Assembly (NCBI RefSeq): GCF_044793635.1
Contig: NZ_CP084992.1
Coordinates: 1,302,001-1,366,000, forward strand
DNA length: 64,000 bases
Source: Virgibacillus_F necropolis_A
GTDB taxonomy: Bacteria > Bacillota > Bacilli > Bacillales > Amphibacillaceae
Direction of reading: 5' to 3'
The position numbers were made by a program, and so were the translations under genes. This document shows, in pieces, positions 52,508 to 61,244 of the stretch (the first letter of the stretch is position 1; every line of letters begins with the position of its first letter). The notes beneath the pieces are model-generated. The model was not told the origin of the DNA. It searched no databases and was given only the letters and a program-made list of their open reading frames with translations.

Positions 52508-53830
52508 CTATTCTTTATTTTCCTCTGCCAGCTTATTACCTACCTCTACAATTTTATCCAAGGCCTCTTGAGGAGTAAGCTCATGAAGAAATGCAGCTTG
52601 CAAATTCGGGAAAATAGATTTACGTAACTCCCCGAACCATGGTACATATTTTCCTGTTATTTCTTTTTCTAATGGATCATACAATTCCAGAAATTTATTG
52701 AATGCCGAGTATTTTTCTTCATCCATCGAATAATTTGATGATTTGCGTGCAGGTACATACAACCAACCCTTAGCAGTTTCTTTTATAGCCTCTGTTGATG
52801 TGACGAACTCCAAATATTTTTTTGCCCATTTTGTTACTTCTGGATCATCTTGTTTAAAAATCGCTATTCCCTGTTCACCTGAAACTGGAACACCTGGTTC
52901 TACTCCTTCAGCATGAAGTGGCACGATAGGATAAGGTTCAAAATTAGGATTATCTACATTAAACATTTCTCCAGGGGATGCCCAATAAGCCACTAATTTC
53001 CCTTGTTTAAACAATTTAAATCCTGATTTATAGTCTGAATTCGCTGGTCCAGGCGCAACGATTCCTTCATCAACGAGTCTCACCATATTAGATAATGCCT
53101 CGGCTCCTTTAGGATCGTTAATTAGATATTCAGAGAAATCATCATTAGCCCATTCTGCACCATGACTCATTAAGTATGTTAAATTGTTCTGATTAACCTG
53201 TTCATTTTTAGCCCAAAATGCTGTAGCGTAAATTCCATCACCAATGACTTGTTTGCTCGCCTTCTCGAATTCAGCCCAGGTCCAGTCATGGTCTTTTGGA
53301 AGCAGATCTAATTTACCTGCATCTTCAAATATCTTTTTGTTTACAACCAAGACTTGGGGGCCAATTACAGTTGTAAGGAAATACAATTCATCCTCATACA
53401 TACCATTTGCCAATATGCCTTCTTTCCAATCTGACGGGTCACCTAGAACATCGTCGCCAAGAGGTTCCAATAGTCCGTGTCTTGCATACTCCATAATCCT
53501 CAAGGGCCCATTGGTTCCAATAATATCGGGTGGATTATCTGCCGCGATTGCAGTATTTATCTTTTTAGTGAAGTCACTACCACCAACCCTTTGGAATTTA
53601 ATGGTGACATTCGGGTGTAACTCATGGAACTTTTCAGCCATCTTTTTATCCCATTCTCCCATAGTCTGATTATCCTGCGTGACGTGACCAGCACCCCAAT
53701 AAGTGAGTGTGATTTGATCATCAGAACCTTCCGAAGAGGAAGAAGACTCTTCCGATGATGGAGAACAAGCTGACAATACTAATAAGAACATTAAAAACAA
53801 AGTCACACTTAACTTCATCGACCTTTTCAA
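52508..53830 (-). CDS. Extracellular solute-binding lipoprotein (sialic acid importer)
   Basis: 440-residue family 1 binding protein: hydrophobic signal and lipobox VLSAC, then a Ser/Glu-rich linker and ITLTYWGAGHVTQDNQTM. TTG 53830 is chosen because AAAAGGGTG lies at proper distance; the in-frame GTG at 53839 touches that site. First gene of the operon with permeases, nanE and RpiR regulator. A candidate promoter TAGACA-N17-TAGGAT lies upstream, and a perfect cre follows it. Confidence 0.88.
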   Translation of the reverse strand: MKRSMKLSVTLFLMFLLVLSACSPSSEESSSSSEGSDDQITLTYWGAGHVTQDNQTMGEWDKKMAEKFHELHPNVTIKFQRVGGSDFTKKINTAIAADNPPDIIGTNGPLRIMEYARHGLLEPLGDDVLGDPSDWKEGILANGMYEDELYFLTTVIGPQVLVVNKKIFEDAGKLDLLPKDHDWTWAEFEKASKQVIGDGIYATAFWAKNEQVNQNNLTYLMSHGAEWANDDFSEYLINDPKGAEALSNMVRLVDEGIVAPGPANSDYKSGFKLFKQGKLVAYWASPGEMFNVDNPNFEPYPIVPLHAEGVEPGVPVSGEQGIAIFKQDDPEVTKWAKKYLEFVTSTEAIKETAKGWLYVPARKSSNYSMDEEKYSAFNKFLELYDPLEKEITGKYVPWFGELRKSIFPNLQAAFLHELTPQEALDKIVEVGNKLAEENKE

Positions 53831-53910
53831 TTTAATCACCCTTTTAATTTATTTGGTTATCCCTACAGCGTTTTTTCGTTATCACCTCACTTGTAGATTA
53901 AAGAATGTAT

Positions 53911-53926
53911 TTGAAAGCGTTAACAA
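53911..53926. promoter_or_regulatory. Perfect cre (CcpA) site
   Basis: TTGAAAGCGTTAACAA matches the consensus WTGNNARCGNWWWCAW at every position. It lies between the candidate importer promoter and its start codon, so carbon catabolite repression of the sialic acid genes is expected. Confidence 0.8.
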
Positions 53927-54054
53927 AGTTGTACAAATAAAAATCCTATTGTGTTTTTTCTGATTTGTCTATATAATCATACAAAGGGAGATTATTTTTG
54001 TCAATATATTATTTTAGAAAAATATTTCCTTCTTTTTTTTACTTATACGTGTAA

Positions 54055-54084
54055 AATCTAAAAATATGAAAATAATTTTAGATT
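54055..54084. promoter_or_regulatory. Inverted repeat upstream of nanA, candidate RpiR operator
   Basis: Perfect 9-bp arms AATCTAAAA and TTTTAGATT separated by 12 bp, 40 nt before the nanA start. RpiR-type regulators bind such dyads. There is no second clear copy near the importer promoter. Confidence 0.55.
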
Positions 54085-54123
54085 CTGATCAAAACTACCA
54101 ATAACATAGGAAAGGTGATGAAT

Positions 54124-54990
54124 ATGAGAGGAATATTTACAGCACTTATGACCTCATTTACTGAAAATGGAGAAATAAATGAGGAGGGGCTAAGGGAGAT
54201 TGTTAGACACAATCTCGATCAATGTCAGGTTGACGGACTATATGTGAATGGCAGTACAGGTGAAAACTTCATGATATCTACCCAAGAAAAAAAACAAATA
54301 TTCAAGATTGTTAAAGATGAAGTTGGAGAAAAAGCCAAACTTATAGCACAGATCGGTTCAATCAATATTAAAGAGGCTATTGAACTAGCAAACTATGCAA
54401 CAGATTTAGGGTATGACGCCATATCTGCCGTTACCCCTTTCTATTATCAATTTGATTTTGACGAAATTTACGACTACTACAACACAATCATTAATTCTGT
54501 AGATAATAAGATGATCATTTATTCCATACCAGCTTTAACAGGAGTCAATATAAATCTTGAACAGTTCGGCAAATTGTTTGAGAATGAAAAGATTATCGGT
54601 GTTAAGTTTACAGCACCTGATTTTTTCCTACTTGAAAGAATCCGTCACCGTTTTCCAAACAAAATCATCTATTCTGGGTTTGATGAAATGTTTCTATCAG
54701 CAGCCGTCTTGAATGTCGACGGAGCTATAGGTAGTACATTTAACATCAATGGACAAAGGGCTAAACAAATTTTCCAACTTGCCCAAAACGGTAAGATCGA
54801 GGAAGCAAGAGCCATTCAAAAAACAACGAATGATTTGATCTCAGAAGTGTTAGACAACGGCCTTTATCAAACGTTAAAAGGTATCTTACAATATAAAGGC
54901 GTTGACGCAGGTTATTGTAGAAAACCCCTTAAATCACTTACAGATAACCAGAAGAAAAAAGCAGAGGAAATTGCTGAGGAGTACCTTTAA
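54124..54990 (+). CDS. nanA: N-acetylneuraminate lyase
   Basis: About 288-residue class I aldolase that splits sialic acid to ManNAc and pyruvate. Motifs: VNGSTGENFMIS (carboxylate binding), the catalytic Tyr in IIYSIPALTGVN, and the Schiff-base Lys in IIGVKFTAPDFF. Threonine-rich residues fit the NanA rather than DapA subgroup. Three possible starts overlap (GTG 54115, ATG 54118, ATG 54124); AGGAAAGG spacing favours 54124. It is followed 30 nt later by the ROK kinase. Confidence 0.93.
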   Translation: MRGIFTALMTSFTENGEINEEGLREIVRHNLDQCQVDGLYVNGSTGENFMISTQEKKQIFKIVKDEVGEKAKLIAQIGSINIKEAIELANYATDLGYDAISAVTPFYYQFDFDEIYDYYNTIINSVDNKMIIYSIPALTGVNINLEQFGKLFENEKIIGVKFTAPDFFLLERIRHRFPNKIIYSGFDEMFLSAAVLNVDGAIGSTFNINGQRAKQIFQLAQNGKIEEARAIQKTTNDLISEVLDNGLYQTLKGILQYKGVDAGYCRKPLKSLTDNQKKKAEEIAEEYL

Positions 54991-55020
54991 ATACGAGGAA
55001 AATTAAAACGGAGGAAAGAG

Positions 55021-55914
55021 ATGAAGATAAAGAAATTTATCGGAATTGATATAGGTGGAACAACTATAAAATACAGTATTATAAATGAAAGCGGTGAAAT
55101 CCTTTTCCATTCGAAAACGGCTACAGATATTAGGAAAGGAATAGACTTTCTTGAATCAAAGCTCGTTGACATTGTTCATTCCCTAATGCTTAAAGCAGAA
55201 CATATACAAGGGGTAGGTATCAGCACTACAGGTTGTGTCCATTCAAAAACTGGCGAAATCGTTCATGCAGGTAATACAATGCCTGATTATACAGGAACCA
55301 ATTTGAAACAACTTATTGAAAAAGAATTTCATATCACTACTAGTGTAAATAATGATGTCAATGCAGCCGCATTAGGTGAAGCATGGATTGGCGCGGCAAG
55401 GGATATAAACACCTTTTTCTGTCTTACACTTGGGACAGGAATTGGAGGTGCCTTTGTGATTGATAAAAAATTAAGTGTTGGCAGGAACTTTAGGGCAGGC
55501 GAAATCGGGTATTTGAGAAAAGATGAGTTTGGAAAAAGCTTTGAAGATAAAGCCGCTACCTCAGCATTGATAAGAACTGGACGAGAGAAATTACAAAACG
55601 AGCACATTGATGGTAAAGAACTTTTTGACCTCGCAAAAACAGGCGATGAAACATGTAATAGAATCATAGATCAATGGTGTAACGAACTATCAAAAGGCAT
55701 CGCTGACATCATATGCATATTGGATCCGGGAGTTATTATTATTGGCGGTGCAGTATCACAACAAGGTACATATCTAATTGAAAAAATTAGAGAAAGTCTA
55801 AAACAATATGTACCAACCACATTTGCTGAATCAACGGTTTTGAAAATAGCACAATGCGGAAATGATGCGGGAATGCTTGGTGCGGTCTACCCCTTCCTCA
55901 ATGATGGAAGCTGA
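55021..55914 (+). CDS. nanK: ROK-family sugar kinase, probable N-acetylmannosamine kinase
   Basis: 297-residue kinase with the ATP phosphate motif GIDIGGTTIKYSI and catalytic Asp in NNDVNAAALGEAW. GTGIGGAFVIDKKL follows. The CxCGxxGCxE zinc motif found in most ROK proteins is missing: after GEIGYLRKDEFGKSFEDKA there are no paired cysteines. ROK members without zinc exist, so this need not inactivate it. Its place behind nanA suggests ManNAc phosphorylation, which supplies the NanE substrate. Confidence 0.82.
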   Translation: MKIKKFIGIDIGGTTIKYSIINESGEILFHSKTATDIRKGIDFLESKLVDIVHSLMLKAEHIQGVGISTTGCVHSKTGEIVHAGNTMPDYTGTNLKQLIEKEFHITTSVNNDVNAAALGEAWIGAARDINTFFCLTLGTGIGGAFVIDKKLSVGRNFRAGEIGYLRKDEFGKSFEDKAATSALIRTGREKLQNEHIDGKELFDLAKTGDETCNRIIDQWCNELSKGIADIICILDPGVIIIGGAVSQQGTYLIEKIRESLKQYVPTTFAESTVLKIAQCGNDAGMLGAVYPFLNDGS

Positions 55915-55930
55915 TATATTTCACCCAATA

Positions 55931-55980
55931 AAAAACGTCAAACGCTATCTATTCTTAGGTTTGACGTTTTTCATTTTTCG
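55931..55980. terminator. Bidirectional intrinsic terminator
   Basis: AAAAACGTCAAAC / GTTTGACGTTTTT, perfect 13-bp stem, followed by CATTTTT. It lies between the convergent kinase and esterase genes. Confidence 0.9.
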
Positions 55981-55998
55981 AGCAAAAAGGTTGAATAA

Positions 55999-56649
55999 TT
56001 ACTTCACTCCGTACCTCTCGAATTCTTCATCTAAAAATAGTTTCGTTGCCCCCAACCAAGTAGTAGCCATCAACATATTTCCAGCAGAATTCATATGTAC
56101 ACCATCAGTTGTTAGCTCATATTCGTTATTTACACTTAAGTAATTTATAAATGCCTGGTGGGTTGATACAATAATAGCGTCATATTTCTTAGCTAACCTA
56201 TTAGTTATCTCAACATAAGGTTTTAATTTTTCATTACCAACTGATTCCACGTTCTCTTCAATTACTGTTGGCTCCATTAACACAATGACCGCATTTGTAT
56301 TGGCTTTTACTTGTGCTAGTAAATCATCATAAATCTGTTCAAATTCCTCTGGATAAATTTGTTCCATACTTGGATTATCCAATTGGCGCCAAACGTCGTT
56401 AATTCCAATAGATACGGAAATAATATCCGGATTTAAATCAATTACATCAGTTTTCCATCTGGAAGCTAAATCATTTATTCTATTTCCGCTAATCCCCTTA
56501 TTTATCAGTTCCAGCCGGTCCGAGGGGTAGGATGTTTTCAAATAATCATGTAATAATCTTACATAACCCGTACCAATCTGTTCAGGGTCATCAAATTTCC
56601 CTGATTCCGTAATACTATCACCGATAAAGATAATGCGTTTTTTGTTCAA
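55999..56649 (-). CDS. SGNH/GDSL-family hydrolase
   Basis: 216-residue cytoplasmic esterase: block I IIFIGDSIT (nucleophile Ser), block II Gly in KGISGNRIND, block III SIGINDVW, block V TTDGVHMNSAGN (catalytic Asp and His). The start is TTG 56649 behind GAGGTGG; a longer reading lacks a site. It lies beside the sialic acid genes, so removal of O-acetyl groups from sialate is a reasonable guess, but acetyl-xylan or other sugar esters remain possible. Confidence 0.83.
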   Translation of the reverse strand: MNKKRIIFIGDSITESGKFDDPEQIGTGYVRLLHDYLKTSYPSDRLELINKGISGNRINDLASRWKTDVIDLNPDIISVSIGINDVWRQLDNPSMEQIYPEEFEQIYDDLLAQVKANTNAVIVLMEPTVIEENVESVGNEKLKPYVEITNRLAKKYDAIIVSTHQAFINYLSVNNEYELTTDGVHMNSAGNMLMATTWLGATKLFLDEEFERYGVK

Positions 56650-56912
56650 GTGACCACCTCGCAAATTCATTTTTTGATTATCTACCATAATATCATGGAT
56701 TGATAGTTACTGCTTTACATTCTTGAACGTGAAGAGTGAAGAAAGAAAAGAACATAAACTGCATTTAACATAGTGAAATTTTAGAGTTGTTTTATTAAAT
56801 GAATTTATAGATAATTATTATATAATAATTATTCAAAATCCGGTAATTTTACGATGATAAATTTAAGAAATGAATCAAATCAATAATAATATTGTTTGGA
56901 AGGATGGGTTTT

Positions 56913-57467
56913 ATGAAAATAGTAGGTGTCTCGGGAACAATAGTAGGAAAGAAAACTTCAATACTCGTTAAAGCTATTATTGAGGAAATTAACAGAATTG
57001 ATCCTAGTATTGAAACTAAGATTCTTGATCTAAGGCAATATGATATGCAATTTAGTGACGGTAGGGCATTTGATTTATATAATAGCGATACTCAACAAAT
57101 TATAGAAGAAATGTCTAGTGCAGATGCCTATCTAATAGGGAGCCCAATATTTAATGGATCCATACCAGCACCATTAAAAAATGTATTTGATTTGGTTAAA
57201 CCTTCAGTATTTCGTCATAAGGTTATGGGGTTTGCAGCAAATGGTGGAACATATCAGCATTACCTAATGATTGAGAATCAATTAAAACCCATTGCAGGGT
57301 ACTTACGTTCTCACGTTGCCCCATCCTATGTTTATGCCAACCTTGATCATTACACTCAGGATAATCAAATAGTTAATGAAGAACTCCTGGATCGTATTTC
57401 GTTACTCGCGGAGGAAATAGTGCATATGCAAAGAGTATTAAAACCAAGTACAATGAGCTTTATTTAA
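56913..57467 (+). CDS. NADPH-dependent FMN reductase family protein
   Basis: 184-residue flavodoxin-fold flavin reductase of the SsuE/ChrR group. The FMN-phosphate loop is VSGTIVGKKTSI and the second loop GSPIFNGSIPAPLKNVFDLV. ATG 56913 follows GGAAGG at 11 nt; an upstream extension to 56892 is unlikely. It is convergent with the anthranilate-pathway genes. It might feed reduced flavin to a two-component monooxygenase, such as the one at the right edge, but there is no operon link. Confidence 0.82.
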   Translation: MKIVGVSGTIVGKKTSILVKAIIEEINRIDPSIETKILDLRQYDMQFSDGRAFDLYNSDTQQIIEEMSSADAYLIGSPIFNGSIPAPLKNVFDLVKPSVFRHKVMGFAANGGTYQHYLMIENQLKPIAGYLRSHVAPSYVYANLDHYTQDNQIVNEELLDRISLLAEEIVHMQRVLKPSTMSFI

Positions 57468-57555
57468 AAGAAAATTTGATACACAACTATAGCAAGGTAA
57501 AGTGCATTTAAGACAATCGACAATTTTCATTACAAGTTTTTTAGAATTAGAAACT

Positions 57556-57598
57556 AAAAATGGACCCAGCATTTTTTGCTAGGTCCATTTTTCATTTA
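57556..57598. terminator. Bidirectional intrinsic terminator
   Basis: AAAAATGGACCcAGCA / TGCTaGGTCCATTTTT with one mismatch and a 5-nt loop. It ends both the flavin reductase gene and the 3-hydroxyanthranilate operon. Confidence 0.9.
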
Positions 57599-58387
57599 TT
57601 TACAAAACATAGAAACACTACCCAAGTTATCGAATTCTGCAATAATTGAATCCCCTGAATCAAAAGCAATCGCTCCTGACATTGCTCCACTTAGAATAAT
57701 ATCCCCTTTTTTAAGGCCTTTACCTCGGGCTGCTAACTGATGAACGGCCCAAGTGATGGCTGTTGCTGGATGTCCTAGGACGGCAGCACTTGATCCCGTT
57801 GCAGCTACTTTCCCATTCTTAGTCATTACCATCCCGACATTTCCCAAATCAACCGAATCTGGCGAAATCCATTTACTTCCTACAATGAATTTGGCAGATG
57901 AACAGTTATCTGCAACAACATCCACTAAGGTGAATTTAAAATCTTTGTAACGACTATCAATAATTTCAACGGCAGGGGCAACATACTTTGTTGCGTTTAT
58001 CACATCTTTTTCTGTTATATCTGCACCTTGTAAATCTTTCCCCATTAAAAATGCAATTTCTGGCTCAGCTTTTGGATGAATAAGTTTTGCACGATTTACC
58101 GGTTCCCATTCATACGCCAGCATATCATTATGCAATTCCCCATAAATGGCTTCGTTGACTCCCATCATTTCCTGTTTGGCTTTACTCGTTAGCCCCAACT
58201 TTGCTCCAACTCTTTTTGTTCTATTTTCTACCATTTTACGAGCAAGTAACCCTTCTTGTAATTCATACGCTTCTTGGATAGTTAGCTCCGGATAATCATC
58301 CGTAACTTTAACCACTTCACGTACATCCCGCTCTGCGGTATATAAATAAGTAATAATCTCTTTTTCTTTACTCGTCATCAAAGGCAT
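57596..58387 (-). CDS. nbaG: 4-oxalocrotonate (2-oxohex-3-enedioate) decarboxylase
   Basis: 263-residue fumarylacetoacetase-like/MhpD-family enzyme that decarboxylates 4-oxalocrotonate to 2-hydroxypenta-2,4-dienoate with Mg. VVKVTDDYPELTIQEAYELQ, KLIHPKAEPEIAF (metal Glu pair) and EIIDSRYKDFKFTLVDVVADN resemble DmpH/XylI decarboxylases more than the hydratases. GGAGG lies 8 nt before ATG 58387. Last gene of the cluster, next to its partner hydratase, with which such enzymes form a complex. Confidence 0.88.
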   Translation of the reverse strand: MPLMTSKEKEIITYLYTAERDVREVVKVTDDYPELTIQEAYELQEGLLARKMVENRTKRVGAKLGLTSKAKQEMMGVNEAIYGELHNDMLAYEWEPVNRAKLIHPKAEPEIAFLMGKDLQGADITEKDVINATKYVAPAVEIIDSRYKDFKFTLVDVVADNCSSAKFIVGSKWISPDSVDLGNVGMVMTKNGKVAATGSSAAVLGHPATAITWAVHQLAARGKGLKKGDIILSGAMSGAIAFDSGDSIIAEFDNLGSVSMFCK

Positions 58388-58464
58388 GCTTAAACCTCCA
58401 CCTTAATTTTTTGTATAAATGTTCTATTAAAATATCACGTTGGTCAACCCAAACTTATGAAAAG

Positions 58465-59244
58465 CTATTTAAAATGAACAGTAACATTTCCGAGTGAACC
58501 AAAATTAGCTTCAATCTTATCCCCAGTAGCTACAGCAACAGCCCCGGATAACGCCCCTGGTAAAATTAATTCATCTTTTTTCAATGTTATATCAAATTCG
58601 TATAATTTGTTTGCCAACCAAGCTATGGCCTCCGCTGGATGTCCAAGAGCAGCAGCACCGGCCCCTGTTGCAATCATTTCCCCATTTTTAGACAAGACCA
58701 TACTATTGGTACGTAAGTCTATTTGATTTAACGATGATGTTTGATTACCAATTACCACTTTCGCAGACGACCCGTTATCAGCAATTGTATCAGCTAGTTT
58801 AATTTCCCAATCAGAAACACGACTATCGATAATTTCAAGTGTAGGTACAATGTACTTCGTTGCCATCATGACATCTAAATATGTAATATTTGGTCCTTCA
58901 AGATCTGCATCTAAAACAAAACCAATTTCAGCTTCAACCTTTGGTGCTATCATCGTACTTACACTAACGCTATCCCCATCTTGAACTTGCATGTCATCCA
59001 TTAAATGACCATAATCAGGCTCATTGACATTCAACATACGTTGCATAGCATCACTGGTTAGACCCACCTTTTTTCCAATGATTTTATTCCCTTGTGCTAG
59101 CTTCATTTCTACCATTTCAAGCTGGATTTGATAGGCATCTTCAATGGTTAAATCTTTATTCCGTTCTGTTAATGGTCTGATCCCTTGCCGCTTTTTTTCA
59201 GCCTCCAATAGTTCTGTTACAAATTGACTATTTTGTACTATCAT
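58465..59244 (-). CDS. nbaH: 2-oxopent-4-enoate (2-hydroxypentadienoate) hydratase
   Basis: 259-residue MhpD/DmpE-family hydratase that forms 4-hydroxy-2-oxovalerate. The N-terminus IRPLTERNKDLTIEDAYQIQ, GKKVGLTSDAMQRMLNVNEPDYG, PKVEAEIGFVLD and EIIDSRVSDWEIKLADTIADN match hydratases. It and the decarboxylase are paralogues with distinct signatures. The next enzymes (aldolase and acylating acetaldehyde dehydrogenase) are not in the window. Confidence 0.88.
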   Translation of the reverse strand: MIVQNSQFVTELLEAEKKRQGIRPLTERNKDLTIEDAYQIQLEMVEMKLAQGNKIIGKKVGLTSDAMQRMLNVNEPDYGHLMDDMQVQDGDSVSVSTMIAPKVEAEIGFVLDADLEGPNITYLDVMMATKYIVPTLEIIDSRVSDWEIKLADTIADNGSSAKVVIGNQTSSLNQIDLRTNSMVLSKNGEMIATGAGAAALGHPAEAIAWLANKLYEFDITLKKDELILPGALSGAVAVATGDKIEANFGSLGNVTVHFK

Positions 59245-59272
59245 TATTTAACCCCCTTCTATACTAAAAACA

Positions 59273-59304
59273 AACGAAAGGCGATCACTACGTCCCCTTT
59301 CGTT
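59273..59304 (-). terminator. Hairpin between nbaE and nbaH
   Basis: Minus strand AACGAAAGG / CCTTTCGTT stem with a 14-nt loop, followed by TGTTTTTAGT. It may act as a partial terminator inside the operon. Confidence 0.6.
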
Positions 59305-59309
59305 GTTTT

Positions 59310-60779
59310 TTATTTTTTAATGGTTATCGTTTTTGCTTCTGTATAAAAGTCGAAACTGTGTCTACCACCCTCACGGCCAATGCCACTTGCTTTAGAACCA
59401 CCGAATGGCGTTCTTAAGTCACGAACATACCAGCAGTTAACCCATAATAAACCTGCTTCAATTAAAGAGGAAACACGTTGACCTCTACGTAAATCATTGG
59501 TCCACACGACCCCTGCTAAACCATAAATGGAATCATTGGCTATTCTGATAGCCTCTTCTTCTGTTTTAAATGGGATAATTACCGGTACCGGTCCGAAGAT
59601 TTCTTCTTGCGCTACCCGCATCTTATTATCAACATCATATAGAATAGTAGGTTCATAGAAATTGCCAGTTTCCATTCCCGCAACTTGCTTTCCTCCATAG
59701 GCAAGTTTGGCACCCTCCGCTATTCCAAGTTGCACATAGTCATCCACAGATTTCATGTGTCCGCGTGATACTAGAGCTCCCATATCTGTAGCTTCATCCA
59801 TTGGATCTCCTACTTTAATTTTCTTCACAGCTGTAACAAATTGATCTAAAAATTGATCATAAATACTTTCCTGCACCAAAATTCTTGAACCAGCTAAGCA
59901 AATTTCTCCCTGATTTCGATAAATGGAATCAATTGACCCAGCTACTGCCTCTTCTATATTAGCATCATCGAATATGATGTTTGCTGACTTTCCACCAAGC
60001 TCTAAGGAAACAGGAGTTAAATTTTCAGCAGCATTACGCATTACGGTTTTTCCGGTAGCCGATTCTCCAACAAAGGAAATCCGACTTACAGATGGATTGG
60101 TGGCCATCTCCGTTCCTACAGTACCTCCAGGCCCAGTCAATATATTGAGCACACCAGGAGGAAGACCAGCTTCGTTCGCAATCTCACCCAACAGGACAGC
60201 ACTTAATGGTGTATAAGATGCTGGTTTAACTACCACTGTATTACCAGCAGCCAATGCCGCCGAAGCCTTCCACGTCATTTGCATAAAGGGAAGATTCCAA
60301 GGAATAATTAAACTTGTGACTCCTGCAGGTGCATATTGTGCATAAGACATATGGTTCTGCATATCATAATGCTCATCCACCGTGTATTTAGCCATTTCAG
60401 CAAAGAAACGAAAGTTGGCAGCTGCACGCGGAATATCAAATCCACGACTTTCTTTAATTGGCTTACCTACATCTAATGTTTCAATATAGGCAAGTTTGTC
60501 AACGTTTTCCATAATTAGATCCGCCATCTTACACAAGATACGCGATCGCTCATTTACTGACATCGTACTCCAAACGCCACTTGCAAACGTACTTTGTGCC
60601 ACGTCAATTGCTCGTTTTGCATCTTCTGTTCCACCCATAGCAACACTGGCTAACTTCTTATTCGTAGCTGGATTAATCGTGTCAAACGTTTCACCAGAAA
60701 GTGCCTCTACATAATTACCATTAATAAATAGCTTTGAATCCTGTACGATTCTACTATCAGCTACTACCTCATTAGTCAC
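59310..60779 (-). CDS. nbaE: 2-aminomuconate 6-semialdehyde dehydrogenase (aldehyde dehydrogenase family)
   Basis: 489-residue NAD-dependent aldehyde dehydrogenase. The catalytic Cys lies in NQGEICLAGSR, the general base Glu in LELGGKSAN, and PWNLPFMQMTWK and the C-terminal RTPFGGSKASGIGREGG are family hallmarks. The specificity for 2-aminomuconate (or 2-hydroxymuconate) semialdehyde is taken from the neighbouring ACMSD and deaminase genes. Confidence 0.9.
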   Translation of the reverse strand: MTNEVVADSRIVQDSKLFINGNYVEALSGETFDTINPATNKKLASVAMGGTEDAKRAIDVAQSTFASGVWSTMSVNERSRILCKMADLIMENVDKLAYIETLDVGKPIKESRGFDIPRAAANFRFFAEMAKYTVDEHYDMQNHMSYAQYAPAGVTSLIIPWNLPFMQMTWKASAALAAGNTVVVKPASYTPLSAVLLGEIANEAGLPPGVLNILTGPGGTVGTEMATNPSVSRISFVGESATGKTVMRNAAENLTPVSLELGGKSANIIFDDANIEEAVAGSIDSIYRNQGEICLAGSRILVQESIYDQFLDQFVTAVKKIKVGDPMDEATDMGALVSRGHMKSVDDYVQLGIAEGAKLAYGGKQVAGMETGNFYEPTILYDVDNKMRVAQEEIFGPVPVIIPFKTEEEAIRIANDSIYGLAGVVWTNDLRRGQRVSSLIEAGLLWVNCWYVRDLRTPFGGSKASGIGREGGRHSFDFYTEAKTITIKK

Positions 60780-60791
60780 TTTCTATTCCTC

Positions 60792-61244
60792 CTAATCTTC
60801 TATTTCAATAATCATTTCTATTTCAATTGCTGTATTATTAGGAAGTTGTGCCATACCTACAGCTGAACGACCATGTTTTCCCTTTTCCTCGAAAACTTCT
60901 CCGATTAAATCGGAAGCTCCGTTCATAACTTGTGGTTGTTCTATAAAGTCTTCTGTCGAATTAACCATACCGAGTAATTTAACAAACTGCTTTACATTGC
61001 TTAGTTCACCTACTTCATTTTTAACCACGCTTAATAAATTTAGCATGGATTGACGGGCTGCAAGATAACCATCTTCAGTTGTTAATTCTTTACCCAATTT
61101 ACCATGATATTGATCAACACCCTGACCCGCAGTAAATAATAGATTGCCCACTCTTACACAACTTACATAACTACCCCACGCAGGTCTTAGTGGTGGTAAC
61201 ACGTGTCCTAGTTCTGCAAGTTTTTCTTCCGGCGTTTTTCTCAT
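60792..61244 (-). CDS. nbaF: 2-aminomuconate deaminase (RidA/YjgF family)
   Basis: 150-residue RidA-like protein: PPLRPAWGSYVSCVRVGNLLFTAGQG, then KQFVKLLGMVNSTEDF and KGKHGRSAVGMAQLPNNTAIEIEMIIEI with the conserved Arg. RidA-type deaminases in such clusters convert 2-aminomuconate to 4-oxalocrotonate. Its ATG overlaps the ACMSD stop by 4 bp, and the dehydrogenase starts 12 nt after it. Confidence 0.88.
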   Translation of the reverse strand: MRKTPEEKLAELGHVLPPLRPAWGSYVSCVRVGNLLFTAGQGVDQYHGKLGKELTTEDGYLAARQSMLNLLSVVKNEVGELSNVKQFVKLLGMVNSTEDFIEQPQVMNGASDLIGEVFEEKGKHGRSAVGMAQLPNNTAIEIEMIIEIED

